This document shows, piece by piece, positions 44,101 through 55,475 of a stretch of DNA of 64,000 nucleotides. Each line of letters starts with the position of its first letter. Within the stretch, counting starts at the first letter, position 1. This stretch comes from Zygnema cylindricum. Lineage: Eukaryota; Streptophyta; Zygnematophyceae; Zygnematales; Zygnemataceae. A program made the position numbers and the translations under genes. The stretch spans positions 62,001-126,000 of the forward strand of contig JBBHKE010003037.1 of assembly GCA_037447655.1 (NCBI GenBank), in the 5' to 3' direction. The notes under the pieces were generated by a model. That model worked only from the letters and a program-made list of their open reading frames with translations. It made no database searches and was not told the DNA's origin.

Positions 44101-46909
44101 TCCCAAAACCTGTATGTCCACACTAATCTTGGTGGAGAACAAAAAAATAAATATGTAATTTAAACTGTCCAACAAATCCACACTAATAGTGATGTCCATT
44201 TAAAACGCTTTGGAGCGTATTTCCAAAGGAGAAACAACATTTAAGGAATTGATTTATCAAATCCTCATTTATTTTGGTGTATATCCAACAAAATACACTA
44301 ATCACAGGACCTTTACTCAAATGACAAATCCCGAAAGGTAACAGAAAACTATGTAGGTCTAAGAAAAAAAACAAAACAAGAAAAAAACATTCTTACAATC
44401 ATGCTGCCCGATATCGATTAAAAAGGTCCAGATTAATCTCAGGTGACTGGGCCGATTGAAAAAATACACACAAATTATGTGTGCTGTTCACCAAATCACA
44501 ACACTGCCCATCGCTATTAGAGTTAACCACTCTAATTTCAAGTACGTGCTTTTTTTACCCAAAAATCATAAATTGGTGTTAGCTGGAAAAACATAATATA
44601 ATGTAATTCAATCTAATACAATGTTAACACTACTGATTCAGTAACTCTTACGGCGTCCGCCGGTGTAGTTCTCGTGTCGAATCACCGAAACCACACTAAT
44701 TATGGTGTGTATATGTTAGACAATTGGACACACCGATCTAGATTCGACAAATCCACACTAATAGTGGTGAGATGTTTCACCTGGCCCTCTCGGTATGCAA
44801 CGGCAATGTTGGGATTTTTCTGTAAAATGTCGATGACTTCCACAAGTGCCGGAAGCAATTCCACAAGAAAATGGTAAAAATTTCGACCATTCCAATGGGC
44901 CAAATTGACAAACTCTTTGAAGACAGTAACTTTGGTTTCTGGTTGAAAGTTATACAACTGGTAAGAAAAAGAAAATGGAAAAGAAAAAGTACCGGCCCAA
45001 AAGAACAAAGAAAGTAAATACCAAGATCCTTTCTTATGTTTGGAACCGAGGGATCTTTGTCAAAGAAGATTATACACTCGTTCTTTTCTTGACTTATTCA
45101 CTTTTCGCATTCAATCAAGTATTATTAGATCATTTACCAACATTAATGTGGACATGTGCCACCATGTTTGAACATGAGCACAACAATTCGCCAATATTGT
45201 TGCACGCTTTTCCTGCAGACAATTGCTTCAAAATTTTCCATCAATGAATCAACATTGGCAAGGAAGAACAAGGGTCTAAATTATTTGTCGACTCTTCCAC
45301 CAGGTAAAGAGAAAATCATTCTTATGCATAATTTTCGCAAATGGTTCTCATGGTGACTCGATATCATCCTGAAGAAAAGTTTCATTTATAATGCACGACT
45401 CTTGGGTTTTACGTTTGGCCAATGGCATTTTTCAACTTCAAAGTAACGAATCTCATTTCTTTTCCTTGTTTTCATTGTATTGTTTTAGTAAAAGAGGTGG
45501 AAAAACCCAAAACAATCTTAATCATAATAGAAATTAAACACACACACAAAAAACCCATATATAAAAAAAAGAAACATAAAAACCCGGAAAAAAAAGGTCA
45601 CCTGGGCCGGAGAACGTGCGTCCCAAGCACACCCTCCTCGATCAAAATGAAATATTGTATTAATGGGGTACCCAAAAATATTGACATAAATCGAATTTAA
45701 AATGTAAACTTGTCCTCCCACGGCCACTCGTTCATCCGATTCATTTCCCCGTTTTTCCTCGTCACCCAACATATTGGTACTCCAACAAGCGTCGATTTTT
45801 TCCGAAAAACGTCCCAAACAAGGTCGAAATTCTGGACATATACCCCCATCGCAACTAGAGGTAACAAACTTCACACGACTTCTACTTCTTTTATTCAAAA
45901 AAAAGGGCTTTAGATCCACTCTTTTTAAGACCAATCCCAAAGTTTCAATTTTTATAGCTCCTAATCTCTCTCTTCTCTCCCTCTTCTCCCTCTTCTCTGT
46001 ATTCTCTCTAGTCAGTATTCTACTCTCTTCCCCTGCCTCCTCCCCCTCTTTTTTATTTTTTTGTTTCTTTTCCATGTAACTCTCGTCCCCTTCTCCTTCT
46101 CCTTTTCCTCTCCTCTTCTTCTCTTCTCCTTCTTTTCTCTCCTTCTCCTCTCCTTCTCCTTCTCTTCCCTGTATCGACTTATCTTCGCCTTCTCGCTCCT
46201 CAACCTTTTTCTCTGCGTATGTTCTCTCCCTCTCTACCTCTTCTCTTCTCATGTCCTCTTTTTCTTCTTCGCCCTCTCCCCCCTCTCCCTCCCCACCTCT
46301 TTCCTCTCCATCCTTCCTCTCCTTCTCTACCCTTCCCTCAATCGTTCCAATTTCCCTCTCTTCCCTTCTTCTTTCAATCGCATTTTCCTCTCTCTCCTTC
46401 TCCTCTTTTCCCAATTCCTCCTCTCTCTCACTTTTAAGACGTTTCCTCCCTCCCTCTCCTCCGCCCTCATAGGTTTTATTTTTCTTCAACATCTCTCTCT
46501 CTTCGCTCTCACTCTCTCCACCTTTTCTCTCTCCTCTCCCTCTTTCCTTTGAATCCATCTCCTTCTTCTCTCCCTTTCCTCCCTCTCTCTCGATCTCCTC
46601 CATTTCCCTCCCATCCCCTTCCCTCCCCACTCCCTCTTCCCCCCCCTCCTTCCTCTCCTCTCTCTCTTCCCCCTCTCCTATGGCACTCTTTCCCTCCTCT
46701 CCCTCTCTCCCCTCGCTCTTTCTCCCCAACCACCCAATTCCCCATCCCTTCGTATCGTCCTCCCGATATCCGATTTTCTTGTCGGTGTATATTTTATGGT
46801 CGGTGGGTTTGTCGTTTAGCGGATGTCGGTTCTTCCCTAAGCTGCCAGGCACCGACCCCACGGTTAAAAGACAAGAGCAGAGGAAAACGACAAGCGGAAA
46901 AGTCGCCAT
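39345..46909 (-). CDS. GT61-family glycosyltransferase (Golgi type II), 5 exons
   Basis: Minus-strand exons: 45602-46909, 44781-44957, 43650-43760, 41421-41715 and 39345-39634. All introns are GT-AG with matching phases, giving 2181 nt (726 aa plus stop). The ATG at 46909 opens directly on a hydrophobic anchor ([19 protein letters not shown]), as in Golgi type II enzymes. Residues about 60-300 are a Glu/Lys/Gly/Arg-rich stem of low complexity. The catalytic part follows: [23 protein letters not shown] (exon 2), [19 protein letters not shown] (exon 4) and the family signature [17 protein letters not shown] (about 640-656, exon 5). GT61 members add xylose, arabinose or GlcNAc to xylans, mucilage or proteins; the acceptor cannot be told from this sequence. 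Typical length is 450-550, so the stem is the unusual part. Introns 3 and 4 carry MITEs. Confidence 0.86.
39691..40230. mobile_element. Family-C MITE (540 bp), deletion derivative of the 9.36-kb transposon
   Basis: CACCGCGAATCGTTATTAG at the left and its inverted copy (GACACAAATAACGATTCGCGGTG) at the right, with TA on both sides. Its left half matches the left subterminus, and its right half the right subterminus, of 15470-24826. It lies in GT61 intron 4, 57 bp from exon 5. Confidence 0.88.
40908..41115. repeat. TA/TG microsatellite in GT61 intron 4
   Basis: ATATAT runs separated by two TATGTGTGTGTG blocks, ending in a long (TA)n. Confidence 0.95.
41716..42470. other. GT61 intron 3, part without a recognised element
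   Basis: A+T-rich intron DNA. CCACTATTAGTGTG near 42222 belongs to the short CCACACTAAT motif group. No gene. Confidence 0.4.
42478..43061. mobile_element. Family-C MITE split by a hAT insertion
   Basis: The left terminus GAGCGTGTATCATTATTAG is interrupted at 42497 by a hAT element and resumes at 42867 (CATCAATGACTC). The right end CTGATAATGATTCACAGTG closes at 43061, with TA outside both ends. Without the insertion it would be about 205 bp, the size of 24834-25031 and 25039-25233. Confidence 0.75.
42497..42866. mobile_element. hAT-type MITE (370 bp) nested in the terminus of a family-C MITE
   Basis: TAGTGTTGTGTATCGGGTA at the left and CCTCGATACACAACACTA at the right; flanks ATTATTAG and GTTATTAG agree at 7 of 8 bases. 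Filled with TATCGATA-like palindromes; non-coding. Confidence 0.85.
43761..44780. other. GT61 intron 2 with CCACACTAAT motif pairs
   Basis: CCACACTAATCTTGGTGG (44117) with CCACACTAATAGTGATG (44173), and CCACACTAATTATGGTGTG (44694) with CCACACTAATAGTGGTG (44754), form two pairs about 55-60 bp apart. A decayed family-C end, CCCATCGCTATTAGAGTTAAC, lies near 44507. Confidence 0.45.
45960..46745 (-). repeat. Purine-rich coding tract forming the GT61 stem
   Basis: The plus strand is CTCTTCTCCCTC-like for nearly 800 bp; the coding strand reads GAGGAGAAGGGA and codes for the Glu/Lys/Gly/Arg stem. No stop interrupts it. Confidence 0.9.
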
Positions 46910-47037
46910 GACGAGGACGAAACGTACGAATGTTCGACGAACATATTCGGGCGGTCCCAAATCGTATGCGAACGCGTCAAATTATGAATTAACCGCGAGT
47001 AGATCGTGTGACAGCTGTCGAGATGCGACACGTGCAG
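46910..47037. other. Short upstream region of GT61
   Basis: Only about 130 bp of ordinary DNA separates the GT61 start codon from the outermost nested element. No TATA box was identified with confidence. Confidence 0.4.
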
Positions 47038-47235
47038 TACACCGTGTGTCGCTATTAGTGTTAATGTTTTTTTCGCCGCTTAAATCATGTTTTCTCCGTA
47101 CACACCTGTCAGATTAAAGATCGACGGCTGCGATTGAAAGGTAAGAATCCTAGCTTGCGATTGCAGGTCTCAAAGTCTCAAACTGATGATAGGACAAATG
47201 TGTTCAGAGAAAAGATATTTTAAGGGTATGGTTAC

Positions 47236-48578
47236 TACACCGTGAATCGTAATTAGAGTAAATTACTCTAATTCGGTCGCTCGAAATTTCGACTCTATCA
47301 CATCAGATAGAGTAAATGATTCTAATTTTTTCCTTATACTATTCAAGGTAAGGTTTAATTAGCGTTTTTAATTCTAATATATGTTCGTTTTAAATAGTGT
47401 GGAGTAAGGATGACGTCCGTCCGTGCAAAATTGTACTTTTATAAATAAAAAAAGTACAAATAATGATTTAATACAAGCCATTATCATGTAACTGCGTTTT
47501 AACAATCCGCGTAGTGCAAACGTCATAATGACGATAAACTGTACGTTTTGTCAGATTGTGTACAATACCTTATTTACAGTAGAGGATATTAACTTGCCAA
47601 ATTAGAGTACACCGCATAAATTAGAGTAAATTCCTTTCTGAAACAGTTCTATCACATAAATTAGAGTACATTACTCTAATTATTTTTTTCTCTTTTTTTA
47701 CTCTAATTTTTTCATTACTCTAATTACGATGCGCGGTGTAGTGTTGGGTATCGGGTAAATTCATATCGCGATAATATCGATATTCGATATATCCAATATC
47801 GATCGAGCAGGATTCTCGATATATCGTACCGAGACCAACATAAATTATCGCGATATATAGTATTTTTTAAATTTATTTTTTTTATTTTTTTATATAATAT
47901 GTTATTTTAGCGAAAAAGTCAAATTGTCTAATACGCCACGTACGCCGTGATTTTCGTTCCGTGACTTAAAGGTAGACGCCGCAAAATGTAACCGACAAAA
48001 AAGTACTAATTCTGAAATTGTAATGATTAATTAATTTGGGGTATGGTTACACGAGGAGGTCTCTGTAATAGTACGGACAGCAAAATTTATGTATTACAGA
48101 GGCCTTGGTACATCGCGTATCTTTTGTCAAAAAGTTTTACATACGTGTTCTGATATGAGTGGTTCCACGTAAGCTTACTACCAAATCTCAAAAATCATCG
48201 AATATCTGGAAACCGACCTTTTTCGTCTGGAAAATCGTACCTGCGTATGACGTACGTGTACTTCACAAGTGTACCTCGTCAATGTACCTCAGAGGTCTCC
48301 TTCACTCTGCTGACTTTCAGGAAAAAACCGTATTTCTTTCCGGCAAAGATTTTACGGTCACTTTGTCCGAAGTCACGAGACTTTGAAAACCTGTGGGATT
48401 TTATTTATTTTTTCTTTTTTTAGCTTCGATATATCGACGATACGATATATCGCCAATATATCGGCGATATATCGCGATAATTTGAAATTCGATATATCGA
48501 AGCGATATATCGATTATCGGGTACCTGAAATTCGATATATATCGAATATCGGCAAATGGTCCTCGATACCCAACACTA
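47236..48578. mobile_element. Nest level 2: hAT-type element, family A-long
   Basis: Its first two bases TA (47236-47237) are separated from the rest (47739 onward, TAGTGTTGGGTATCGGG with the duplicated TA) by the level 3 MITE. It ends CCTCGATACCCAACACTA at 48578. ATGGTTAC flanks it on both sides (47228-47235, 48579-48586). Its own length is about 842 bp. Positions 48037-48400 are a fragment of element X carried inside it. Confidence 0.8.
47238..47738. mobile_element. Nest level 3: family-C MITE (501 bp)
   Basis: CACCGTGAATCGTAATTAG and its inverted copy (CTAATTACGATGCGCGGTG) bound it; TA on each side is the duplicated first dinucleotide of the level 2 hAT element. The interior TAAATAGTGTGGAGTAAGGA matches the left subterminus of the 9.36-kb transposon. 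Confidence 0.85.
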
Positions 48579-49410
48579 ATGGTTACATCAGGAGGTCTCT
48601 GTAATAGTACGGACAACAAAATTTATGTATTACAGAGGCCTCGGTTACATCGCGTATCGTCTGTACATACGTGTTCTGATTTGAGTGGTTCCACGTAGTT
48701 GACGATCAAATCTCTAAAATCGTCAAAGATTTGGAAATCGACCATTTTCGTATGGAAATCCGTACTTGCGTATTACGTACGTGTACTTCGCAAGTGTACC
48801 GCGTCAATGTACCTCAGAGATCTCCTTCACTCTGCTAACTTTCAGGAAAAACCGGTATTTCTTTTCGGCAAAGATTTTGCGGTCACCTTGTCCGAAGGCA
48901 CATGACTTTGGGGACGTGTGAAAATTTTCATTTTTCATCAACGCACATGTGTATCGTCCACGTGTAGCGAATTGACTGGTTCTGTATTGGTTCTGTATTG
49001 GTGAACCAACCTCGAGGAGGTGGGTTCACCAATACAGAGGCGGATGGAGCGATTGCTTCGCAGATGAAGACCAAAATGAAATTTGACGATCAATGTCTTC
49101 TCTCGGATACTTGGAGAATCGTAATCTAATTTTCTGTAATGTTGTTTTCAAGAAACTCACGAAAATATAGTACGGCATCGTACGGGCAAGTACAAAATTA
49201 TGTATTAAACCTCACTTTTCGTTTGATGTAACCATACCCTTAGGGCAAAAATTACATAAACACTAATAGCGAGACACGGTATACTGCATTGTCGTGCTAC
49301 ATTACGTCCCGTACGGCGGATTAGTACATCCGGTAGAATCTGTCACCGACATTCTTGCGGTAATCGTCAGATTTTTTACTTGTTGCACCAGATAAACAAT
49401 TATAATAATT

Positions 49411-49798
49411 AGTGTTGGGTATCAAGGACCTTTTGCCGATATTCGATATATATTGAATTTCAAGTATCCGATAATCGATATATCGCTTGGATATATCGAA
49501 AACCAAATTATCGCGATATATCGGTGATATATCGTATCGCCGATATATCGAGGCATTAAATTTTATTTTATTTTCCCAATTTTTTCTTTCAAACCCCCCG
49601 CGGGGGGGGTGGGGGAACCAAACAATTTTCCGTACGATTTTCCGTACTAGGACTGTACGAACACCCAGTTTTTGCGATATATATCACGATAATTTATGGT
49701 GGTCCCAGTACGATATATCGATGAATCTGCTCGATCGATATTCGATATATGGAATATCAAAATTATCGCGATATGAATTTACCCGATACCCAACACTA
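49411..49798. mobile_element. hAT-type MITE, family A (388 bp)
   Basis: TAGTGTTGGGTATC...GATACCCAACACTA termini; flanks ATAATAAT and AAAATAAT agree at 7 of 8 bases. Same orientation and layout as 4676-5080, including a central C-run/G-run (49597-49618). Confidence 0.88.
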
Positions 49799-49824
49799 AA
49801 AATAATAAATAATTATACTTGTAA

Positions 49825-50435
49825 TAGTGTTGTGTATCAGGTAAAAATTTCGTAATAAACTCGATATTCGATATATTGAATATCGAATGGTTATAGGTCT
49901 CGATATATCACTCCAGGACCAACAAAAAATTATCGCGATATATTTGGACCTGCAAACCAACCATCAGAACATACATTCAAATTTATAGTGTTGTGTATCG
50001 GTAAATAATTTATCGCGATAACACCAGAGGTCGCGATATATCTATACTTTTTGTACTTTCTGTCCAGAGTACTTTCTGTCCGGTAAACTAAACGGAAAAT
50101 TTACACGATGTACGGTTTTTTACGGGAAATGTACGGACTTTTACGAAAAAATACGTTGCACTTTGTAGTACTTTCTGGTCGGTTAACTGAACAGAAATTT
50201 TACGCGAACGCACAGCATTGTACCGACAAACAGATGACCGTGGAACGGAAAAAGGACGGCGGACACAAAGTTCTACAGACGCAAAAGAACATTTTGCGCG
50301 CCCCCATAATTGAACGGAGGACTTTCAATGAGAAATAACGAGCGGACAGCCAACGTGAGCGCCGGCATCCCGGAATGGCTCTTTTGGTGGCTTATGCCAA
50401 AAAATCCGATTGATTGACACGTGGCAGGTGCAATT
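49825..50435. mobile_element. Two truncated hAT pieces, one inserted in the other
   Basis: A family-B-like short element begins TAGTGTTGTGTATCAGGTA at 49825. After CAAATTTA it is interrupted at 49986 by another TAGTGTTGTGTATCGGTA start, which runs as family B to about 50435 and then stops. The same two-element junction recurs at 57376-57468, so the arrangement was copied as a unit. Confidence 0.75.
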
Positions 50436-51238
<803 letters not shown>

Positions 51239-51249
51239 ATCACATAATA

Positions 51250-51549
51250 TAGTATTTAGCATTGGTCCTAGTCTAGTAGAATAAAGCTGACCACTATCGG
51301 CCAGCTTGACGAACCGCTGGTACCGAGATCAAATCCCGGGTCCGTCAGATATATTTTTAGTAGCCTTAAAAATATCTGCCTGTTGAACTAAGGCAGCCAT
51401 GGATCAACCACTCTCTCTATCCTCAGTGACTACAACAAGTATGGGGGCTAGAGAGAGGAGGTCTAGGCAGGCTGTCTGTCCTTTTTCTTTTTCTTTTATA
51501 CTAACATTTTAAACCTAGAAAATACTCAAGAAATCTATTATTTTTAACA
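51250..51549 (-). mobile_element. Ty1/copia 3' LTR (outer border unresolved)
   Basis: Reading the minus strand, the purine tract TCTGGGGAG is followed at 51549 by TGTTAAAAATAATAG, the expected polypurine tract and LTR start. A TATAAAAG box lies 50 bp inside (51493-51500). The far end is not clear because the TA array follows. No matching 5' LTR was found beyond the gag region. Confidence 0.6.
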
Positions 51550-51562
51550 CTCCCCAGATTTT

Positions 51563-53409
51563 CTAGTCTAATTTTAATTTTTCTTTCAACCCGCATTTTT
51601 TCCGACAATATTTTAATTTAGGAGAGAGCACAGGTTTGGTCATCATGTTAGCCACTATTTTTTCATCAGGTCTATACACAAGATTTAAACTTTTATTTTC
51701 AACTTTTTCTCTTACGAGGCTTAATCTTATGTCCATATGTTTTGCTTTGAAATGGTGTTTTGGATTGGTTGAAATTGCGATTGCAGCTTGATTATCACAA
51801 AAGATTTCATGCACTCCCTCCTTCATATATCCCATTCTTGCAATAATGACTTCACCCACATTAGTTCTTTTACAGCAGAACAAGACGCCATATACTCAGC
51901 CTCCATAGTAGACTGAGCGACCACCTTTTGTTGCTTACTGCTCCAACAGCAAGCACCTTCCCCCACATACAAAACATATCTAGAAGTGCATCTTCTCAAA
52001 GGTGCATCCCCATAACTGGCATCACTCCAAGTGGTGATATCAGTGTGCTCCCCTCCCAAATGCAACCATAATTCTCTAGTTCCAACCAGATATCTCATGA
52101 CTCTCTTGGCTGCCTCCCAATCTCTCTTTCTAGGATCATTGAGACTCCTACTGAGGACTCCTACTGCTGCCGCTATGTCTGGCCTTGTACAGTTCATAAA
52201 GTAGATCAAACTTCCTACGACCTGTCTGTAAGGAATAGACTTTATAAACTCTCTCTCCTCTGGACTCATCTGATCATCTAAGATTATCACTCCTCCTTCT
52301 ACACTCCCATCACTTACTTTTTTCAAGTCCATGGGAGTGGTACAACTGTTAGCTTTCTCCATTTGGAATTTCTCAAGCATATTTCCTATTGTTTCTTTCT
52401 GAGTGAGTCTTATGATATTTTTACCCCTATCTCTTTCCATTTGAATCCCCAAAATATATCTTGCCTCCCCTAAATCTTTCATGTCAAATCTGCTTCTAAG
52501 ATCTTTCTTCAACTTATTGATATTTTCCAAAGACTTACTTAACACCAGCAGATCATCCACATTAATTGCAATAAAGACCACACCATTCTCATCCTCAAAC
52601 ATATAGATAGAATGGTCAGAGTTGATCCTAATATATCCTAGACCACTAGGAAACTCATCTAGTTTCTTATTCCACTGTCGTGGAGCCTGCTTAAGTCCAT
52701 ATAAGGATTTTATGAGCCTGCAGACTTTACTCTCTTCTCCATTCACCACAAATCCCTCTGGTTGCCTCATGAAGATTTCTTCCTCTAACTCACCATTGAG
52801 GAAGGCGGTCTTAATGTCCATATGATGAATTTCCATGTCTTCCGCTACTGCTAGACTGAGGAGAATCCTGACTGATGGGAAACGAACAACTGGGGCAAAT
52901 GTCTCCTCATAGTCAATCCCCTCCTTTTGGGTGAAACCCTTTGCCACCAAACAAGCCTTATATCTTTCGATGGTATTGTCAGGGTTTAGTTTTAGTTTAA
53001 AGACCCATTTACACCCAATACGTTTTCTATCTGGAGGGCAATCCGCTAGTTCCCAGGTATTTGCTTCCATGATGGAAGCCATTTCATCATTTATGGCCCT
53101 GATCCATCCGTCCTTTTCAGGACTGTTCACTGCCTCCTAGTATGACTGAGGCTCATCATGATGTGATAGCTTAGTTACGTTATGAGCCGCCTGTTTCTCT
53201 TGTAGCCTTTTGCTGCTCCTTCTCCCCCCTTCAAATTTTGAAGCTGGAATAGAGGGAAGTCTTGGGTTCCTCCTTAGTGTCTCATTAGCTCCCCTATTCA
53301 TGGAAGATAGTTCCGATTCCTCCTTTTTTGTCTCCTCGAAATCCATGGGAATATGTGGGGTATCTAGTAGCTCTCCTGTATCTTCGATCTCCCCTAAATC
53401 TGCAATCAC
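51563..53409 (-). pseudogene. Ty1/copia reverse transcriptase and RNase H, broken
   Basis: The main frame (53130-51823) has the RT motifs: CKWVFKLK, MDIKTAFLNGELEEEIFMRQPEGF, SLYGLKQAPRQW and the active-site NVDDLLVL (usually YVDD). RNase H follows, with WSDASYGDA, WSSKQQKVVAQSTMEAEYMA and, after a frameshift near 51835, FCDNQAAIAI and HIDIR-like KHMDIRLSLVREKV. An in-frame stop at about 53134 precedes the RT, and the linker upstream (53137-53409) is Glu/Ser-rich. These lesions prevent production of a full polyprotein. Confidence 0.9.
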
Positions 53410-53453
53410 GGTATCATGTCTTTTTCGGGAAAAACAGAGTTCTCCTCACTCTC

Positions 53454-54612
53454 TTACTCAAACCTGATTCTTATCTTCTTAGTATGTTTAAAAGGGTCAA
53501 TTGACTTTCTTTCATTTATGACAACTAGGTGTTTTACCAGAATGATATCTTGCTTTGCTAAGTCATAAACTTTATATCCTTTAACATCCTCATCATATCC
53601 CACAAAATATCCAGGTTTTCCCTTAGCATCAAGTTTCCAGTTTTTCTTATCCGTATCTAGACTGTAAACTTGACTACCAAAAACTTTAAGGTGAGAGATA
53701 TCTGGTTTTCTTCCAACCCATCTCTCATAAGGTGTCATACCTTTGACTGCTGATGTGAGGACTCTATTTTTAATGTAATTGGCAGAGTTCATGACTTCTG
53801 CCCAAAATCTCTTTCCTATTTTCTTGTCAGCCAACATACTGCATACACTATCTCCTAGTGTTCGGTTTAGCCTTTCTGCTACACCATTTTGTTCCGGATT
53901 ATGTGGTACAGTTTTCTTGTGCTGAACTCCCTCATCTCTTAAGTATTCCTCAAATTGGTTAGAGGTATTCTCTCCCCCATTATCACTCCTTATTCTCTTA
54001 ATGGGGGTTCCATGCAACTTCTCACTCCAGGCTTTGTATTCTTTGAAGTAAGTTGGTGTTTTTGACTTTGTTTTTAGAAAATAAACTCTAGAGTATCTAG
54101 ACCAATCATCAGTGATTGTCAACATATATCTTTTCCCTCCAACTGAGGGTACCCTTGCTGGTCCCCAGATATATGTGTGGATGAAATCTAGTACTTTCCC
54201 CCCCCTATATGTGGCGGCTTTTGGAAAAGGAAGTCTGTGAGTTTTTCCTTGGGCACAACCACTACAATCTTCCACCATTTCATTATCACTGAACTGAATG
54301 CCTTCTACCACACCCAGCTTCTTCATCTCCCTCAACCTATCAAAATGCACATGCCCTAACCGCTTATGCCAAATCATCAATTTTGGGACACCAACATAGT
54401 AAGCATTCTTCTTTTCATTATCAGGTTAAGCCTAAACATTCCTTGGCTACCCTTATCTGCAGTCAAGTAAACTTCATCCCCATACTTGGCTGTAAAAACT
54501 CCCTTTCTAGTGAAAGTATCAAACTCTTTGTCATCTAACACAGATGTAAAAACAAGATTTTTACTCAGCTGAGGAATATAAAGCACATGTGAGAAAGTGA
54601 GAATAGAAGTCT
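53454..54612 (-). pseudogene. Ty1/copia GAG-pre-integrase and integrase, frameshifted
   Basis: It begins after the solo LTR with HVLYIPQLSKNL. A frameshift near 54425 separates this from the zinc-binding part (WHKRLGHVHFDRL, CSGCAQGK) and the core (ITDDWSRYSRVYFLK, RSDNGGEN, HNPEQNGVAERLNRTL) that give the DDE-type triad. Another frame change falls between 53454 and 53409. Confidence 0.9.
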
Positions 54613-55475
54613 TGTTGTTTTTAAGAAAGCTTTAGTCCTCTCTATGCCTCAGCTGTGAGGGAGAGAGAGCTGTTCAGGACTTAAGTTATTTTTGGTTGAG
54701 TTCGGTTCAGTACTTTCCAAAATTAGTGTGACAGTGAAGTTGGGAGTTCACGGTTCATTCACACTTGGGACACGCGTCGTCACTTGAGAGAAATGTGTGA
54801 GTATGTCCTCCGTGGACGTACGGAAATTCGGCAGGACCATGGGAATTCGTGAAGTCAATTCTACGGTCCCAAATCCTCTAATCGGACGGTTGACAGCCGC
54901 CGCCAACAAATACTGACGAGGCGTGACTAGATCACTATCGGCGTGACTAGATCACTATCACTTTACGTTGTCTGAACTTCGGTGTAAATATTTGGTAGAA
55001 CAGAATTTTGTATGTAGTGAATTAGTTGTTTAGTGTTCAGAATGTGGTTTATGACATACCTTCAGTACACAGGTATACTCACAGTATTCGTTGTGTTAGA
55101 ATGTTAGATGTACAGCTGGAATGCCTCCGTACAGCTTAGTGTAGTTTCGGTGTATAGAAGTAGGACTTAGTGAATTTGATTCATTAGGAACAAATGATAT
55201 GAAAACTGTACACTCAGTTTTATGTAATTTCATTTCTGCATATCTCACATATCTGTTAACGGAATTCATGAAATTTTGTGTGTGTGTTCCTTTGTATGTT
55301 ATCTATACTGTTGTGAATTTTCAGGACCATTGGGTTGTATTTATGTAAGTTATAGTCTGTCAAAGTTGCTTTTCAGCCATCGGTATTTGTGGAAGCTTCC
55401 TCTTTTGATTTGTTATAAGATGACTACTGCTGCATCTTCTTCATCTTCATTGCCAGCAGTTGTCTCAGAACAACA
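54613..55475. mobile_element. Solo LTR (863 bp) inserted in the copia protease region
   Basis: It starts TGTTGTTTTTAAG and ends TCTCAGAACAACA, standard TG...CA LTR ends with five-base inverted tips. AGTCT flanks both sides (54608-54612, 55476-55480). Removing it and one AGTCT joins the copia frame smoothly between VGGKT and SILTFSHVLYIP. It does not resemble the LTR at 51250-51549, so it belongs to another family. Confidence 0.88.

Larger units (their letters stand above)
47225..49243. mobile_element. Nest level 1: element X with GGGTATGGTTAC ends (Tourist/Harbinger-like)
   Basis: GGGTATGGTTAC lies at 47224-47235 and its inverted copy GTAACCATACCC ends at 49243. TTAA precedes and TTAG follows, consistent with insertion at a TTA(A) site. 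Ends starting GGG plus a TTA target resemble PIF/Harbinger Tourist MITEs. Its own sequence (47224-47235 plus 48587-49243) is about 670 bp, with an inner inverted repeat AGGTCTCTGTAATA/TATTACAGAGGCCT. Confidence 0.65.
47040..49281. mobile_element. Nest level 0: TA-inserting foldback MITE
   Basis: The left part begins CACCGTGTGTCGCTATTAG after TA (47038-47039) and is cut near 47224. It resumes at 49244 with GGGCAAAAATTACATAAACACTAATAG and ends CGAGACACGGTA before TA (49282-49283). The two parts add up to about 223 bp, the size of its relatives at 15248 and 25450. Everything between is later insertions. Confidence 0.75.

Noticed and set aside
51290-51360. tRNA-like sequence (GATCAAATCCCGGG with nearby stems) in the copia LTR region
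   Set aside because: The T-arm nearly pairs but no acceptor, D or anticodon arm can be built; not a tRNA gene.
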